Source of the DNA: Petrolisthes cinctipes
Taxonomy: Eukaryota > Arthropoda > Malacostraca > Decapoda > Porcellanidae
Direction: 5' to 3'
Assembly: GCA_033782935.1 (NCBI GenBank)
Contig: JAWQEG010001559.1
Span: 2,791,001 to 2,855,000 of the forward strand
DNA length: 64,000 bases
The notes below the pieces were generated by a model that worked only from the letters and a program-made list of their open reading frames with translations, did not search any database and was not told where the DNA came from. This document shows positions 9,571 to 20,157 of this stretch, one piece after another. Each line of letters opens with the position of its first letter. The stretch's first letter is position 1. The translations under genes were made by a program, and so were the position numbers.

Positions 9571-10958
9571 ACCGCCATGTTCACTGTACTACTGTGGAAT
9601 TGTAGAAGTCTTGGGAATAAATTGAACAACATATCAATATTATTACACACACACAGGCCAGACGTCGTCTGTTTACAGGAGACAGGGTTGGAGAATCACT
9701 CTGACCCAACACAATTTAAACACTACAACGCATACAGGAGAAACGATGGACACGGAGTAGCAATATACACACACAAATCATATCCACAGACACAAATAAC
9801 ATTAAACACTACTCTGGAAGCCGTTGCTTGCAGAGTGAAATTACACAACACCTACATATCCATCTGCTCTCTTTACTGTCCGCCACGCGACCCCATTGAC
9901 AGTGATTTATTTCATAATTTATTTGGTCAACTCACTGGTAAAAAATTAATACTGGGCGACTTTAATGCCCATCCCTGTCAGTGGGGAAGCTTAAGAACTG
10001 ATGCTCGCGGAGGGCAGAAGGCATACATTATACTACAATCCAACCTCTGCCTCCTGAACGATGGCCAAGCAACCAGGGTTGACGATCGTTCTGGCAACTT
10101 TTCGTCTATCGATTTGTCTCTGGCCTCCCCGGATATACACCAGGATTTTTCTTGGCATCCTGAGTCCGATTCCCTTGGTAGTGACCACTTTCCAATCTGT
10201 CTCTCTTATTCAAGTCATACTGTTTCGGCCCCTTTGGTTCCAAAGTTTAATTTTAAGAGAGCAGATTGGGGGTCTTTCGGGAGGATCGTCGACCTAGATA
10301 TATCTGGGGAGACCATAGATGAAAAGATGCGAAATGTAACACAAAACATTTTACACGCAGCTGAGATTGCTATTCCCAAAACCTCTATAATTCGAAATAA
10401 GCGTGAAGCACATTGGTAGTTAACGGATTGCCGAGAGGCATTAAGGAAACGTAATAGGAGATACAGGATCTTTGACAAACAGCCAACTCAGAACAACTTT
10501 ATAGCTTACAAACGGGCGAGGGCTGAGGCAAGGAGAGTAATTAATAGAGCTAAAAGGGACTCTTGGCGGTCGTTTGTGTCCACGGTGAATCGTTTTACAC
10601 CACTTACAAAAGTCTGGTCCACTATAAAGATATTAAATAACAAACGCTCGTATACCCCCATCACCACTCTTCAAGTGGATAATAACATCTACGACGATCC
10701 CGTGGACGTAGCAAAAGTAAGTAGTTCAGCCAATTACGACCAACGTTTTCTTCATCAGAAACGCATGGCTGAACTACAAGAGATAGACTTTGCCACAGAA
10801 GACGTAGACTACCCATACAACCGGGAGTTTACGATAGACGAACTTCTCCTTGCCCTAAGATCCTGTAAAGACACCAGTCCTGGACCTGACACCATAACGT
10901 ATGGTATGATCCGGCATCTTGGCCAGGATAACCTGGTCAAGTTGCTAGCAGTGTTTAA

Positions 10959-11586
10959 CCCCCAGAGTCCGGGCAGCGGGATTTCCCGCTCGGTCGACAG
11001 AGGCCGGGCAGCGGGAAATCCCGCTCTGTCGACAGAGTCCGGGCAGCGGGAAATCCCGCTTTTGGTAATTTATGGGGAAAAACGCCAAATTTGTCGGGAT
11101 CTTTTTTGATCTGGCTATACTTCACCACCAGACCTTTTCATCCCCACATTCAATCAGTGCGTGCTTGACCGTGACAATGGCTGGGCGTAGTGAAGAAAAT
11201 ACGGGCTCGTTCGATTCGGTGCATCCTACCGCGCTGCCGGGCGCACCCTCTCTTGTAACCTCCACTCCGCTGGTGCAACCAGCTAGATTGCGTCACAGCC
11301 ACGCTCACAAAGCGAACGCAGCCTCGCTCTCACGGGAAAAGTGACCTCTATTCCTCACTTGATTTCTCGGCAATGGAGTGTCCTAGAGAGCTGGGGTTGG
11401 TTTTAATGGAAAGAGGAGGAGTTGATGGTGAGTACACAATCAAATTTAAGTTGTTCAGTATTGTAGTTTAGACGTAGGGAGTAAGAGAAGTGATTTTCCG
11501 GGAAAAACCCGGACAGGCAGGATAAAAGTTAGTATTGCGCCCAGAACCACAGAGTGTATTTCCATTCTTGGCCCGTCCCGGAGGGG
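10959..11586. mobile_element. piggyBac-type MITE candidate (TTAA target duplication)
   Basis: This 628-nt insert splits the LINE A RT. It is flanked by TTAA at 10955-10958 and 11587-11590 and has inverted ends CCCCCAGAGTCCGGGC / GGCCCGTCCCGGAGGGG. LINE C has the uninterrupted sequence at the same place. TTAA duplication with CCC… ends is characteristic of piggyBac. No transposase is encoded. Confidence 0.68.
10964..11060 (+). repeat. Three 35-nt palindromic repeats in the MITE
   Basis: Units start at 10964, 10999 and 11034 (the last partial). Each carries the palindrome AGCGGGAAATCCCGCT (or its TTT variant); the second unit also creates CTCTGTCGACAGAG at its junction. Confidence 0.75.
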
Positions 11587-12036
11587 TTAATGAGATTTGG
11601 GTGTCTAACACCTTCCCAAACTAATGGCACTTTGCGTGGATCATACCGATACCTAAACAGTCTGGTAGTCTTGTGAATCCCAGTTCATTTCGACCTATTG
11701 CGTTGACTTCTTGCCTCTGTAAAGTCATGGAAAGAATGATAAATAATAGGCTACTTTTTGTTTTAGAAGCGAAGGGTTTATTGAGTGATCGACAATGTGG
11801 CTTCCGGAAACACCGGAGCACAGTTGATCACTTGATGAACCTGGAACATTGCATTTCAAAGGCATTTGCCAATAAAGAATTCATGGTAGGGGTGTTCTTG
11901 GACATCCATAAAGCCTATGACATGACATGGCGACACGGTATTCTGATGAAGCTTCACAGTTATGGTTTAAGAGGTAATTTGCATATTTTCATTAACAACT
12001 TTTTGCGTGACAGAACCTTTTCTGTCACCCTTCCCT

Positions 12037-12518
12037 TGTACCAGTTCTGAAGGCTTGAACTCTGGGCAGAACCTGGTAACTTACTTGTGTGTAATTCTTG
12101 GAGTTGTAGTAGTTGTTGTTTGGTGTTGTTTTAGGTAACGTGGAAGACAGGGTGCTTTCTTAGGTTTGCTTAGGTGATTGACTTCACAAGTTTCTTAAGG
12201 CTTAATTTATTAATATGTGTCCTTACCTATACAGGGTATTATCGTGATGTGCCTTGTCTTATATGGTATTATGTCTCTCTCTATGGAGACAGTTTATAGC
12301 CCTTAGGGAGTCAGTGTCAAGTATCCTGAATCCTAGTGTACCTCCTCTGCTTATATACATTTCAAACTCAATAGTTTACAGAATGGCTAGAGTGTGACTG
12401 TGTTGCCTGTGAATGGTCAGTTTGATTCTGTACCTACTTCTCTCATCTCCCTGCTTTATTCCTTATTCTCTGAAAGTGAAAGTGAACTGAGGTGGACAGA
12501 GGTGACACCTGGGCTAAC

Positions 12519-12589
<71 letters not shown>

Positions 12590-12894
12590 GTGAGTGAAGG
12601 TACAAACATCATTTGTGACCTGAGAGCACTGGGTTTGGAGAGATGACAATAAGATAGGGAAGTTAATTGTCTGAAGGGGATGCAGGTAGGTAAATTAATG
12701 GTGTTTTTGTATAAAAATATATGGGAGAGTGTATGTTCTCTGTGTGTGTGTGGGTGTGTGTGTGTGTGTGTGTTTGAACCACCTGGGTGGTATGGCCAGG
12801 TGTCTATGGTCTGTTTCTGATCGTAAACAGATTAGAAGTAGTCACTCTTTTCAATTTGACCCTAAATGGTTTTATGGTGTGTACGGTACGTACA
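12037..12894. mobile_element. Solo-LTR candidate inside LINE A (858 nt)
   Basis: The insert begins TGTACC and ends CGTACA, with a 4-nt target duplication CCCT at 12033-12036 and 12895-12898. LINE C reads continuously through the site. It contains a (CT)n tract and a TATAAAAATATA stretch (about 12710-12722). TG…CA ends and a short duplication fit a solo LTR; no sister LTR is in the window. Confidence 0.55.
12522..12587 (+). repeat. (CT)n microsatellite
   Basis: This is an uninterrupted CT tract of about 33 units inside the solo-LTR candidate. It produces spurious Ser/Leu and Arg/Glu open frames. Confidence 0.95.
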
Positions 12895-14727
12895 CCCTGT
12901 AATGTAACATCGGACATTTTTGTCCAAGAGAACGGGGTGCCACAGGGAAGTTTGCTTAGTCCTACACTTTTTAACATCATGATCAATGATATTCTGTCAT
13001 CAGCTCTAGTTCCCAGGAATCTTAAATACTCGTTGTATGCTGATGATTGTGCAATGTGGCCCTCGTCACGTAATGCACAGTTTTCAGTAGGACGGATTCA
13101 AGCAGCGCTTGACTCTGTCCACCAATGGGCCTTACAGTGGGGCTTTAAGTTTTCCGTTCCTAAGTGTACCGGAGTAATTTTCAGTAAACGTAGAGTACCT
13201 CAAATTAATGTAACGTTAGATGGCCAACCGGTACCATTTCATAATTCTGTTAAATTTTTAAGAATTCATTTTGACCAAAGATTAAATTTTACACATCATG
13301 TTAATAATTTGCTTGTTCGTTGTGAAAAACCTTTAAATGTCCTTAAGTACCTATCAGGTACCACATGGGGAGCCGACAGGAAATCTTTATTAATGGTGTA
13401 TAAGACCCTTATTCGTACAAAGCTAGACTATGGCTCGCAGGTGTATGGATTGGCATCAGATACAACATTAGGAAGATTGGATGTGTACCAGAATAAATGT
13501 CTACGTGTGTGTTTGGGAGCTCTGAAGTGTACACGTGTAGCTAGGATGGAGGTGGAGGCGAACATAACTCCTCTCCGACTTCGACGAGATCAACTCGCTA
13601 TCAACACCGCCATGTCCATCATCAGGAAGTCGGAGATCGGAAACGTAGCCGGTGCCTCCCTCCAACAACACCATTATCTCCACCATGGAAGACGGAGGCC
13701 ACTGGCTGTACGCCTCCACCAGCTAGAACAACAACTAAAAATAGACCTCGGGGACTGCGACAAGTTTACCATCAGCAAGATACCACCGTGGGAGACACCC
13801 AACTTCGGTGTCAACACATCGTGGTTACCATCATCGAAAGAAAAGGCGCCGGAGTTGGAGATACACCACCTGTTTGGTGGTATCATCCACAGTCACCTGG
13901 GGTCTCAACACGTGTACACTGACGGCTCCAAGTCAGATGAAAGTGTGGGTGCGAGTGTATGGTCGAGTGAATGTGAAATTAGGTATAGGTTGCCGATACA
14001 TACATCTGTGTTTACAGCTGAACTTTTTGCAATTGACAAAGCCATAGACTATGCACTAAATTCTCGTTATAATTCAATAGTAATTTTCTCAGACTCCAAG
14101 TCAACCCTTCAGGCAATTAACTCATGTCAAACTATTTCTAATGAAATCCAGGGTCGCATCATTAATAAGTTGCACTTATGCAACAAGTCCTTTACTCTGA
14201 TCTGGGTGCTCGGGCATTGTCGTATTTATGGCAATGAACGAGCAGACTTACTTGCAAAATCGTCTGTAGAGCTCGAGGTTACTTGGGACGTCCCTCGTGA
14301 TCTACAGTCGTGTCTATCCCTCGGAAAGAAATCAATTAATCTTCTGTGGCAAGGTCAGTGGACCAGACTTAACATCTCTACCATAGGGCCTCAACTGGGT
14401 AATTGGGCCACTGCCAACCGGCCCAACCGTTTAGAAGAAAGAATCCTCGCAAGAATGCGAACCAACTGCACCAGGATAACACACCTAGAACCATATATAG
14501 ACAAACGTTTTCCACCGCATTGTAACACCTGCAATGCGGTGTTATCTATCAGTCATATCATCCTGCATTGTCGGCGATTTGTGGGGGAACGTGCTTCCCT
14601 CATAAGTTACTGCGATGCAGTAAAAGTCCCCTTCACACTCTCAGCTCTCTTAGGTGATGGGGATGGTGGTGTGACTGATAAATTGATGACTTTCTTGAGG
14701 GAGACTGAACTGATCAGAGTGATGTGA

Positions 14728-15235
14728 CTTTTTATTACTATTGTTGTAACCATTTTGTATGTCTATTTTTCAATTATGAATGTTATAAATTATGTGTTGT
14801 ATATATTGTATATTATGATGTATTAGCTAGGGTTAGCGATTGTCTAATATAGGTTTAGCGATTTGTCTGTCTAGGTTTAGCGATTGGCTGAAATAGGTAT
14901 TAGTCTAGTTAGCTATTGGTTGAGTAGGTACATAGATTAGTTTATTAGCTAGGATGTAAATTTTGTATAAAGTTACAAAAAGAAAAGAAAAACAATTAGT
15001 ATATAAGTTTAATTTTAAGTTTAAATGTAATAGAAATAATTATAATAATAATATTAATAATAATAATAATGATAATAATAATAATTAAAATAAATGCATA
15101 CAATAATATGCAAGAAGTTCAATTTGAAATAATAATAAATAAATAAAATAACAAATATTTTTCAAAAAATAAAATAAAATAAAAATAATTAAAATAAAAT
15201 AAAATAAAGGCCTTAATGACCAACACCAAGGTCGG

Positions 15236-15276
<41 letters not shown>
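14728..15276 (+). other. 3' UTR and poly(A) of LINE A
   Basis: It contains three imperfect copies of TAGGTTTAGCGATT (about 14830-14895), an A/T-rich simple-repeat stretch, the terminal hairpin block GGCCTTAATGACCAACACC… (15209-15235, truncated in A) and 41 A residues. All of these recur in B and C. Confidence 0.75.
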
Positions 15277-15279
<3 letters not shown>

Positions 15280-15791
15280 CACACCAGAGGACTTTGAGAC
15301 TGGGTCGTGGACAGAGAGGTCGTATGTTTTTATGCTCTCTCCTCTAGCTGCCAGGGCCTGCCGCACCGGCAGTAGTTTATTTTTTTTCGCCCTTCTGGTG
15401 ACGACTTGGATTAGCTAGTATTCATTCCCTCCATAGCTGGTAGAATATATAGTAGGTGTCTATATCTTTATATTGAGATCAACTTTGCCTCCTGCCTATG
15501 GTGGACTCCCCCACTGATAGCTCTGGGTTTGAATAGACACAGTCGGACCACCTTAGTATGGGTTGAGAGGTTGATCTCAAACATTAGTTAATTAGGGCTG
15601 GTATAAATCCCTTTCTGGTGTTTTCTTTTCTCCTTCCCACTTCCCCCCAACCTTGGGGGAAGTGGTTACTATGTTGCCTTCCCTCCCAACCCCTCCTCCG
15701 TATAGCGGAGGAGGCGGCCATGACCGACCACCACCACGAACCGACGGACGAACCGAGACTCGAACACCCCTTCGACATAGACGTGAAGAAT
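15277..15791 (+). mobile_element. LINE copy B, 5' segment (split by DIRS copy 2)
   Basis: It starts directly after the poly(A) of A (CTCACACCAGAGGACTTTG) and carries the 5' UTR and the start of ORF1: ATG at 15720, reading MTDHHHEPTDEPRLEHPFDIDVKN, here without the one-base loss seen in A and C. It stops at AAT 15789-15791, where DIRS copy 2 begins. The LINE resumes at 22688 in the matching codon. Confidence 0.88.
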
Positions 15792-15839
15792 AGTGCATTT
15801 GTCGCAGCTTCTAGCCGCTTAAATTGTATTTATGGGTTG

Positions 15840-16049
15840 TGGAACCAGCACAGCTGGATTTGCTATAGAATACACCCCTTCTCCAGCCCAGGCACCGTAT
15901 AGGCATAATCTGGGCTAGAAGGGTCTATTCCGTGACGATCATCAGAAGTAAATTAAAATTCAAATCTGGCGCTGTACTGATAGTGGAGCCACCTGGAGGT
16001 GGCGTGATGAGGTATTAAGCCCGCTCCCCGCTCGGCTCCGCTCGGTCAC
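15840..16049 (-). repeat. Right inverted terminal repeat of DIRS copy 2 (210 nt)
   Basis: It is the near-perfect reverse complement of 22468-22677. It runs from TGGAACCAGCACAGCTGG to CGCTCGGTCAC. Outside it, 15792-15839 is a unique 3' extension. Confidence 0.88.
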
Positions 16050-16105
16050 TCCAATGAGAAAGAAAGTGAATGCCTGCCGCATCGGGAGGTGGGTGGGACA
16101 GTCAA

Positions 16106-16210
16106 AGCTGTGCTGGTTCCACAACCAATAAATACAATTTAAGCGGCTAGAAGCTGCGACAAATGCACTATTATTGGTATAGTGGAACCAGCACAGCTGG
16201 ATTTGCTATG
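16106..16210 (-). repeat. Internal complementary region of DIRS copy 2
   Basis: 16106-16169 is the reverse complement of the outermost 64 nt at the left edge of the element (15792-15855, one mismatch). After ATT (16170-16172), 16173-16210 is the reverse complement of the outermost 38 nt at the right edge (22687-22650). This head-to-tail copy of both termini is the DIRS hallmark thought to template circle closure. Confidence 0.88.
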
Positions 16211-16776
16211 CATGCGATGCGGTAGGTGGGAGGTGAGGTGGAGGCAATCACGTGCTTAGTTAAGAGCGGTCGAGAGAGCAGGGAATCAAAAGATAACCGA
16301 GCAGGGTGAGGTTGAAGCTAAAGCAACTTCCAACACTGGCTAGGGGACTAGCTGTGGTGGAAATGTAGTAGCTAATAAAATCTAAACCATAGACCATTCT
16401 GTTATAGACCAGAATTGTTACCCAACTAAAGTCTTTATAGGCAGACTCGAGGGGTCGGGTACAGGAGAGGGGGTGACCATGCACCCTCCCCCCTTTTTAT
16501 TAAAGTCCTCTGAGCTAGGGCTATGGCCCCGGCTCAGGTCATGCGATCCCGAGGGGATGAAGGAGGACACAAGGATGCAGTAATCCTGTGTTTAATATTT
16601 ATAAGTATCTAGTCACTCATCCTAGTATAGTAATTTTTCGGAGAATAAATACTCACGAATTCCGTAACAATGTAATTTATTTACACTCGCACCATATGTA
16701 CACACATGAGAAACATGGGGGTGAGCATGAAGCTGTACAAGATGGGGGTGAATTATGGGGTGAATAGTGAAGGGAA
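16211..16776 (-). other. 3' untranslated region of DIRS copy 2
   Basis: This lies between the recombinase stop and the internal complementary region. No domain is recognised. It is the segment deleted from copy 1. Confidence 0.55.
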
Positions 16777-17695
16777 TTAGGTCGCCCGACCTTTTCTCTT
16801 CGGGCGGCCCATCCCCCTCATGTGTCTCCCACGGGGACTCTGGGGAATGGAGGGTGGAGTACCCATAGCCACACAGGGGGTAGGGGAGAGCGAGTGGAAC
16901 AGATACCTCGTCCTGAAAGAGAAAGTGGAAGTCCAGCCCCCCAAATCCCTAACCCTCTCCACCGAGTGAGTCCTGAGGAAGGCGAGGGAGGCGGCCACGC
17001 CCCTAACGCTGTGAGCCCTAGGGGAGTGTCCGGGATCCCCGTTCTCTATCACTCGGCAGAGAAGGCGAGCGATTGACCTAGGGAAGAGAGGGTTACCGGA
17101 CCTAGAGTTGTAGAAGAGGTGGTCCGGAGAAGCCTCTCTCGTCGCCTCCACGTAAGATGTAAAAGCGTGGACTGGGCAGAGGGGGTGGAAACTTCCATCC
17201 CTCAGGAAAGAAGGTACTGCGAGAGGGCCAATCCTGTCATCAGCCTGCTCGTTCTTAGCTAGGAAAGCAGGAGAGGGGGAGATAGTTAGAGAAGTAAGGT
17301 TAGGGCTTACAGATGAAAAGGCTGTGTGATGGGTAAGGGCTGCCAACTGAGAGGCCCTGTACCCTGTAGCTAAGGCGAGCAGGAAGAGAGCTTTCTGGAG
17401 GAGGTAAAAAACCTCCAGAGGGACCCCCTCGAAGGTCAGGTAGGAAAGGACGCGGTGAAGGGACCAGGAGGGAGTCTGGGCCCGGTGAAGTGCGGTCCCC
17501 GCCCGAATCCCCATCCTCAGGAGAGAGAGAGGCCTCTCCGAAACCTTAATGTTAAAACCTAGGAGGAGGGGATCAGACAGGGCTGCGTGATGCGCAAGCA
17601 CCGTCGCCGGGGCCCTGTTGGTGGAATCGGCGAGCCACGTGAGGAATTCCAGGACCGTGTCCTCCGAGATGACCCTGGAGGGGTGTCCGCAAGAA
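16777..17695 (-). pseudogene. DIRS copy 2 tyrosine recombinase (catalytic domain intact)
   Basis: The clean open frame is 17601-16777 (274 codons) and covers the catalytic domain: ATGYRASQLAAL with the first Arg, PRAHSVRGVAASLAF with the HxxR box, and FSFRTRYLF with the candidate nucleophilic Tyr. This is the R-H-R-Y tetrad of tyrosine recombinases. The N-terminal arm (SSVRQYESCWKRFQDFL) is separated by a small frameshift near 17695 relative to copy 1. A GTAAGC…CTAG pair inside the domain resembles an intron but is in coding sequence (see rejected items). The basic tail GRPKRKGRAT ends the protein. Confidence 0.82.
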
Positions 17696-18250
17696 GTCCT
17701 GGAATCTTTTCCAGCATGATTCGTACTGTCGCACCGATGACTGACGATGAGCCCTCAACATCTTGTCCACTGTCTCCTTAGTGAACCTTTTGCTGAGGAC
17801 TCCCCGTAGAAACTCCAAGCGTGTAGTTTCAGTGACGCTTGGAGTGGTGCAGACAAGGTGCTGGAGAGGCACGCCGATCCCAACTGAAGAGGATGAGGGC
17901 ACCACCGGGACAGTTCTCCGAACCACGGTTGCGCTGGCCAGAGGGGGGCTATGAGGAGTACCCTCCCCCTGAATGTGCGCTGCTTGAGGATCGCCTTCAA
18001 GAGGACTGACGTAGCTGGGGGTGGGAAGAGGTAGAGATACCCCCACCTGTTCCAGTCCTCTGTGAAGACATCCGGGCCTTCCGCCTCTGTCCTGGAAGAG
18101 AATGTTAGGAACAGAGGAAGTAGGGCCGTGGATGGGGAGGCGAACAGGTCCACCTCCGGTGTCCCGTAGCGAAGGCAGAGAGAGTTGAACACAAGGGACG
18201 CAGTTGCCACTCGACTGACGTCCCCTTGAACCTGGATAGGGCGTCCGCCC
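17696..18250 (-). pseudogene. DIRS copy 2 methyltransferase-like region and recombinase arm
   Basis: This is the counterpart of 5159-5700 in copy 1. Read on the minus strand it gives LRYGTPEVDLFAS, EDWNRWGYLYLFPPP and GRVLLIAPLWPAQPWF, then TTRLEFLRGVLSKRFTKETV. Here CGA stands where copy 1 has a stop. Role as in copy 1: methyltransferase-like by position only. The frame change between this block and the recombinase arm is present in both copies, so it may belong to the ancestor, for example two overlapping frames. Confidence 0.5.
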
Positions 18251-19494
18251 AATCGTTCTCCCGCCCTGGCACATAGCGGGCCGAGAGGTGAATGCACCTC
18301 TTGGCCGCTATCGAAAAAATCTGTTCTGACAGGGACAGGAGAATTTCCGACCGCGCGGTGCCCTGTTTCTGCAGGCACTGCACGGCCGCAACATTGTCCA
18401 TATCGAAGCGGACGCCTAACCTGGCAAACTGTGGGTGTCTGTTGAGCCACTCCCTTGCTACCATCAACTCCCGGGAGTTGATGTGTAGTAGCCTCTCCTC
18501 TTCCTTCCATCCCCCGCACCGCTGATGTCTGTCGCCACCGTGATCCCCGGGGGAGGGAACACCCAGGGGACTCGCTGACGCAGGGCACCGGGACGTAGCC
18601 AGGGGCGAAGGAGATGGTGGAGAGTGGGGGACACTTGCCTGGGAAGGTCCCTGTGTGCTGGGGAAAGGTGGAGGTTTACCTCCCGTGTCAGCCACCTGTG
18701 TTTCAGTCGTCCCAGGGGCATTGCAGGGGCCGCGAAATTTAGGGACCAGAGCAATGATTCCCACTGGCGGCGAGAGAAAGTACGGGAAAAATGCGCCTGG
18801 CAGACGTGGCGGAGGGTCCGGCGGGCGTTGTCTGGAGCGAGAGAGAGGGTGGCCAAAAGAGAGTCCCACTCTATTCCCAGCCAACACAGTTTGCGAGTGG
18901 GAGTGAGAGAGGACTTGGGGATGTTCAACAGGAACCCCATTTCCTCCAGCACTCCCCTCGCTACCCTGACGTTGTTTGCTACCTGCTCGTTGGAAGGGGC
19001 GTGAAGCAACCAATCGTCCAGGTACATGAGGGTGGGGACACCCGCCTCTGCCAGACGGGATGCCACCACCCTCACGAGCTTTGTGAAGACTCAAGGAGCT
19101 AGAGAGAGACCGAAAGAGAGCCTGGTAAATTGAAACGTCTCGGTCCCCACCCGGAATGCCAGGAAACGGCGAAACCTGGGGTGGATCGGGACGTGCCAGT
19201 ACGCATCCTTGAGATCCAGGGATGCTAACCAGTCTCCCTTCCTTAGAACTGTGCGGACCTGGGCAACCGAAACCATCTTGAAACGTAAGGTTTTCACAAA
19301 TTTGTTTAGCTTGCTCAGGTCCATCACCAATCTCGTTTTTCCCTGGTCTTTTTTGGGGACTGTGAATAAACGAGAAAGAAAGACCCTCCCCGTCGCCTGC
19401 TCCACTACTCCACTACCCCTATTTCCCGCATTTCTAACACATGCGGGACGACCGAAAGTGACACTTTGGTTGAGGCAGGAGGTAGACGTAGTGG
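18251..19494 (-). pseudogene. DIRS copy 2 reverse transcriptase and RNase H (broken)
   Basis: RT motifs are LFTVPKKDQGKTRLVMDLS, SLDLKDAYWHVPIHP, FTRLSFGLSLAP and MYLDDWLLHAP. The frame opens at the intron-2 acceptor (PLRLPPASTKVSLSV). It is broken by an 8-nt tandem duplication (GTAGTGGA twice, near 19415), a TGA at about 19091 where copy 1 has CGA, and a roughly 40-nt deletion near 18530 that removes the first RNase H motif (ASDVGWE in copy 1). The rest of RNase H (RELMVAREWL, FDMDNVAAVQCLQ, PGRENDWADALSRF) is readable. Confidence 0.82.
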
Positions 19495-19720
19495 CTGTAA
19501 CGGGAAATGACAGGTGTCAGTGAGAGTACAATTAATCCTAGCCCGGGACCCGAGGGACCCGGGAATGGTTGGAGGGGTAGAATGACAGGCAGAGAGGATG
19601 AGATTTTGACCCCAAAGGGTAACTCTGATTTTGACCTAACGGGAACCCAAGGTTGGGAGGAGGGTTATGTCATATGTCAGAAAAACCAGACTGGGAGAGT
19701 AAACAACCACCGTTACGCAC
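19495..19720 (-). other. Candidate intron 2 of DIRS copy 2 (226 nt)
   Basis: Donor TTCCG|GTGCGT and acceptor GTTACAG|CCA on the minus strand. It has the same length as in copy 1. The donor is weaker here (GTGCGT instead of GTGAGT). Confidence 0.55.
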
Positions 19721-20048
19721 CGGAACAGTTATCCAGGGCCAGGACAGGCCCTGCCGTATTACCCTTGCTGCCCAGCTGTGGGAGGGCCAGGCTGTTGACC
19801 ACCCCGTGAGGCAGCCCAGAGTGGGACCCTCAAGTGGAGCGTCCTTCTGGGAGAGGTGGGAGAAGGAGGACCTTGATTTTTGAAAGGGCTTGGAGACCTG
19901 CCCTCTCTCACGAAACGGCTGCTGGCTCCTCTGGGAGAACCTGTTGTGCTGTTTCGGGGGAGTGGGGTAAGAAGGTCTCGGTAGTCTCGAAGGCTGGGAG
20001 CGCCTTCGGGGCTGGTAAGCCGGTCTGGAAGGCTGTGGGGCACGTGGC
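19721..20048 (-). pseudogene. DIRS copy 2 gag tail / gag-RT linker exon
   Basis: Read from the intron-1 acceptor this gives PRAPQPSRPAYQPRRRSQ, a Pro/Arg/Gln/Ser-rich basic stretch, then DAPLEGPTLGCLTGWS and GLSWPWITVP immediately before the donor of intron 2. It has no stop in the spliced frame, unlike copy 1, so the gag-to-RT fusion is best supported here. It is probably the nucleic-acid-binding tail of gag. I label it a pseudogene because the neighbouring exons are broken. Confidence 0.55.
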
Positions 20049-20157
20049 CTACGGACAAAAAGAATGATTAGGAAAAAAGGGGGGACCGGTATTTTCCTCT
20101 AATTTCACCTCCGGTGAAAAAGTAACTCAGGTAATGGGATTAACGAGAGGTGCTTAC
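20049..20157 (-). other. Candidate intron 1 of DIRS copy 2 (109 nt)
   Basis: Donor CCAA|GTAAGC and acceptor TTTGTCCGTAG|GCC on the minus strand, matching copy 1 position for position. The gag stop codon TAA lies inside the donor. Confidence 0.6.

Larger units (their letters stand above)
9577..14727 (+). pseudogene. LINE A ORF2: AP endonuclease, RT, RNase H (broken, two insertions)
   Basis: This is the polyprotein for target nicking and reverse transcription. Endonuclease: VLLWNCRSLGNK, VVCLQETGLE, LILGDFNAHPCQWG and SLGSDHFPICLSY, all catalytic motifs present. TAG at 10417 replaces Trp (TGG in copy C). RT: SSFRPIALTSCLCKVMERM, VGVFLDIHKAYDMTWRHG, GVPQGSLLSPTLFNIMIND, YSLYADDCAMW. RNase H: HVYTDGSKSDESVG, FTAELFAIDKAI, VIFSDSKSTLQAI, GHCRIYGNERADLLAK. 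The C-terminal motif CNTCNAVLSISHIILHC is intact. Two foreign insertions split the RT. ATG at 9577 has a CCGCC context and follows the ORF1 stop closely, which suggests reinitiation. Confidence 0.88.
7861..15276 (+). mobile_element. I-type LINE copy A (full length, decayed)
   Basis: This is a non-LTR retrotransposon with 5' UTR, ORF1 (zinc knuckles), ORF2 (AP endonuclease, RT, RNase H, C-terminal Cys/His motif), 3' UTR and a 41-nt poly(A) at 15236-15276. The RNase H domain places it in the I superfamily; the exact clade needs phylogeny. It is interrupted by a piggyBac-type MITE (10959-11586) and a solo-LTR candidate (12037-12894). Its poly(A) runs straight into the 5' end of copy B. Confidence 0.88.

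Noticed and set aside
12443..12649. Arg/Glu repeat frame, likewise at 54351-54730 and 60223-60498
   Set aside because: Translations of (CT)n and (GA)n microsatellites.
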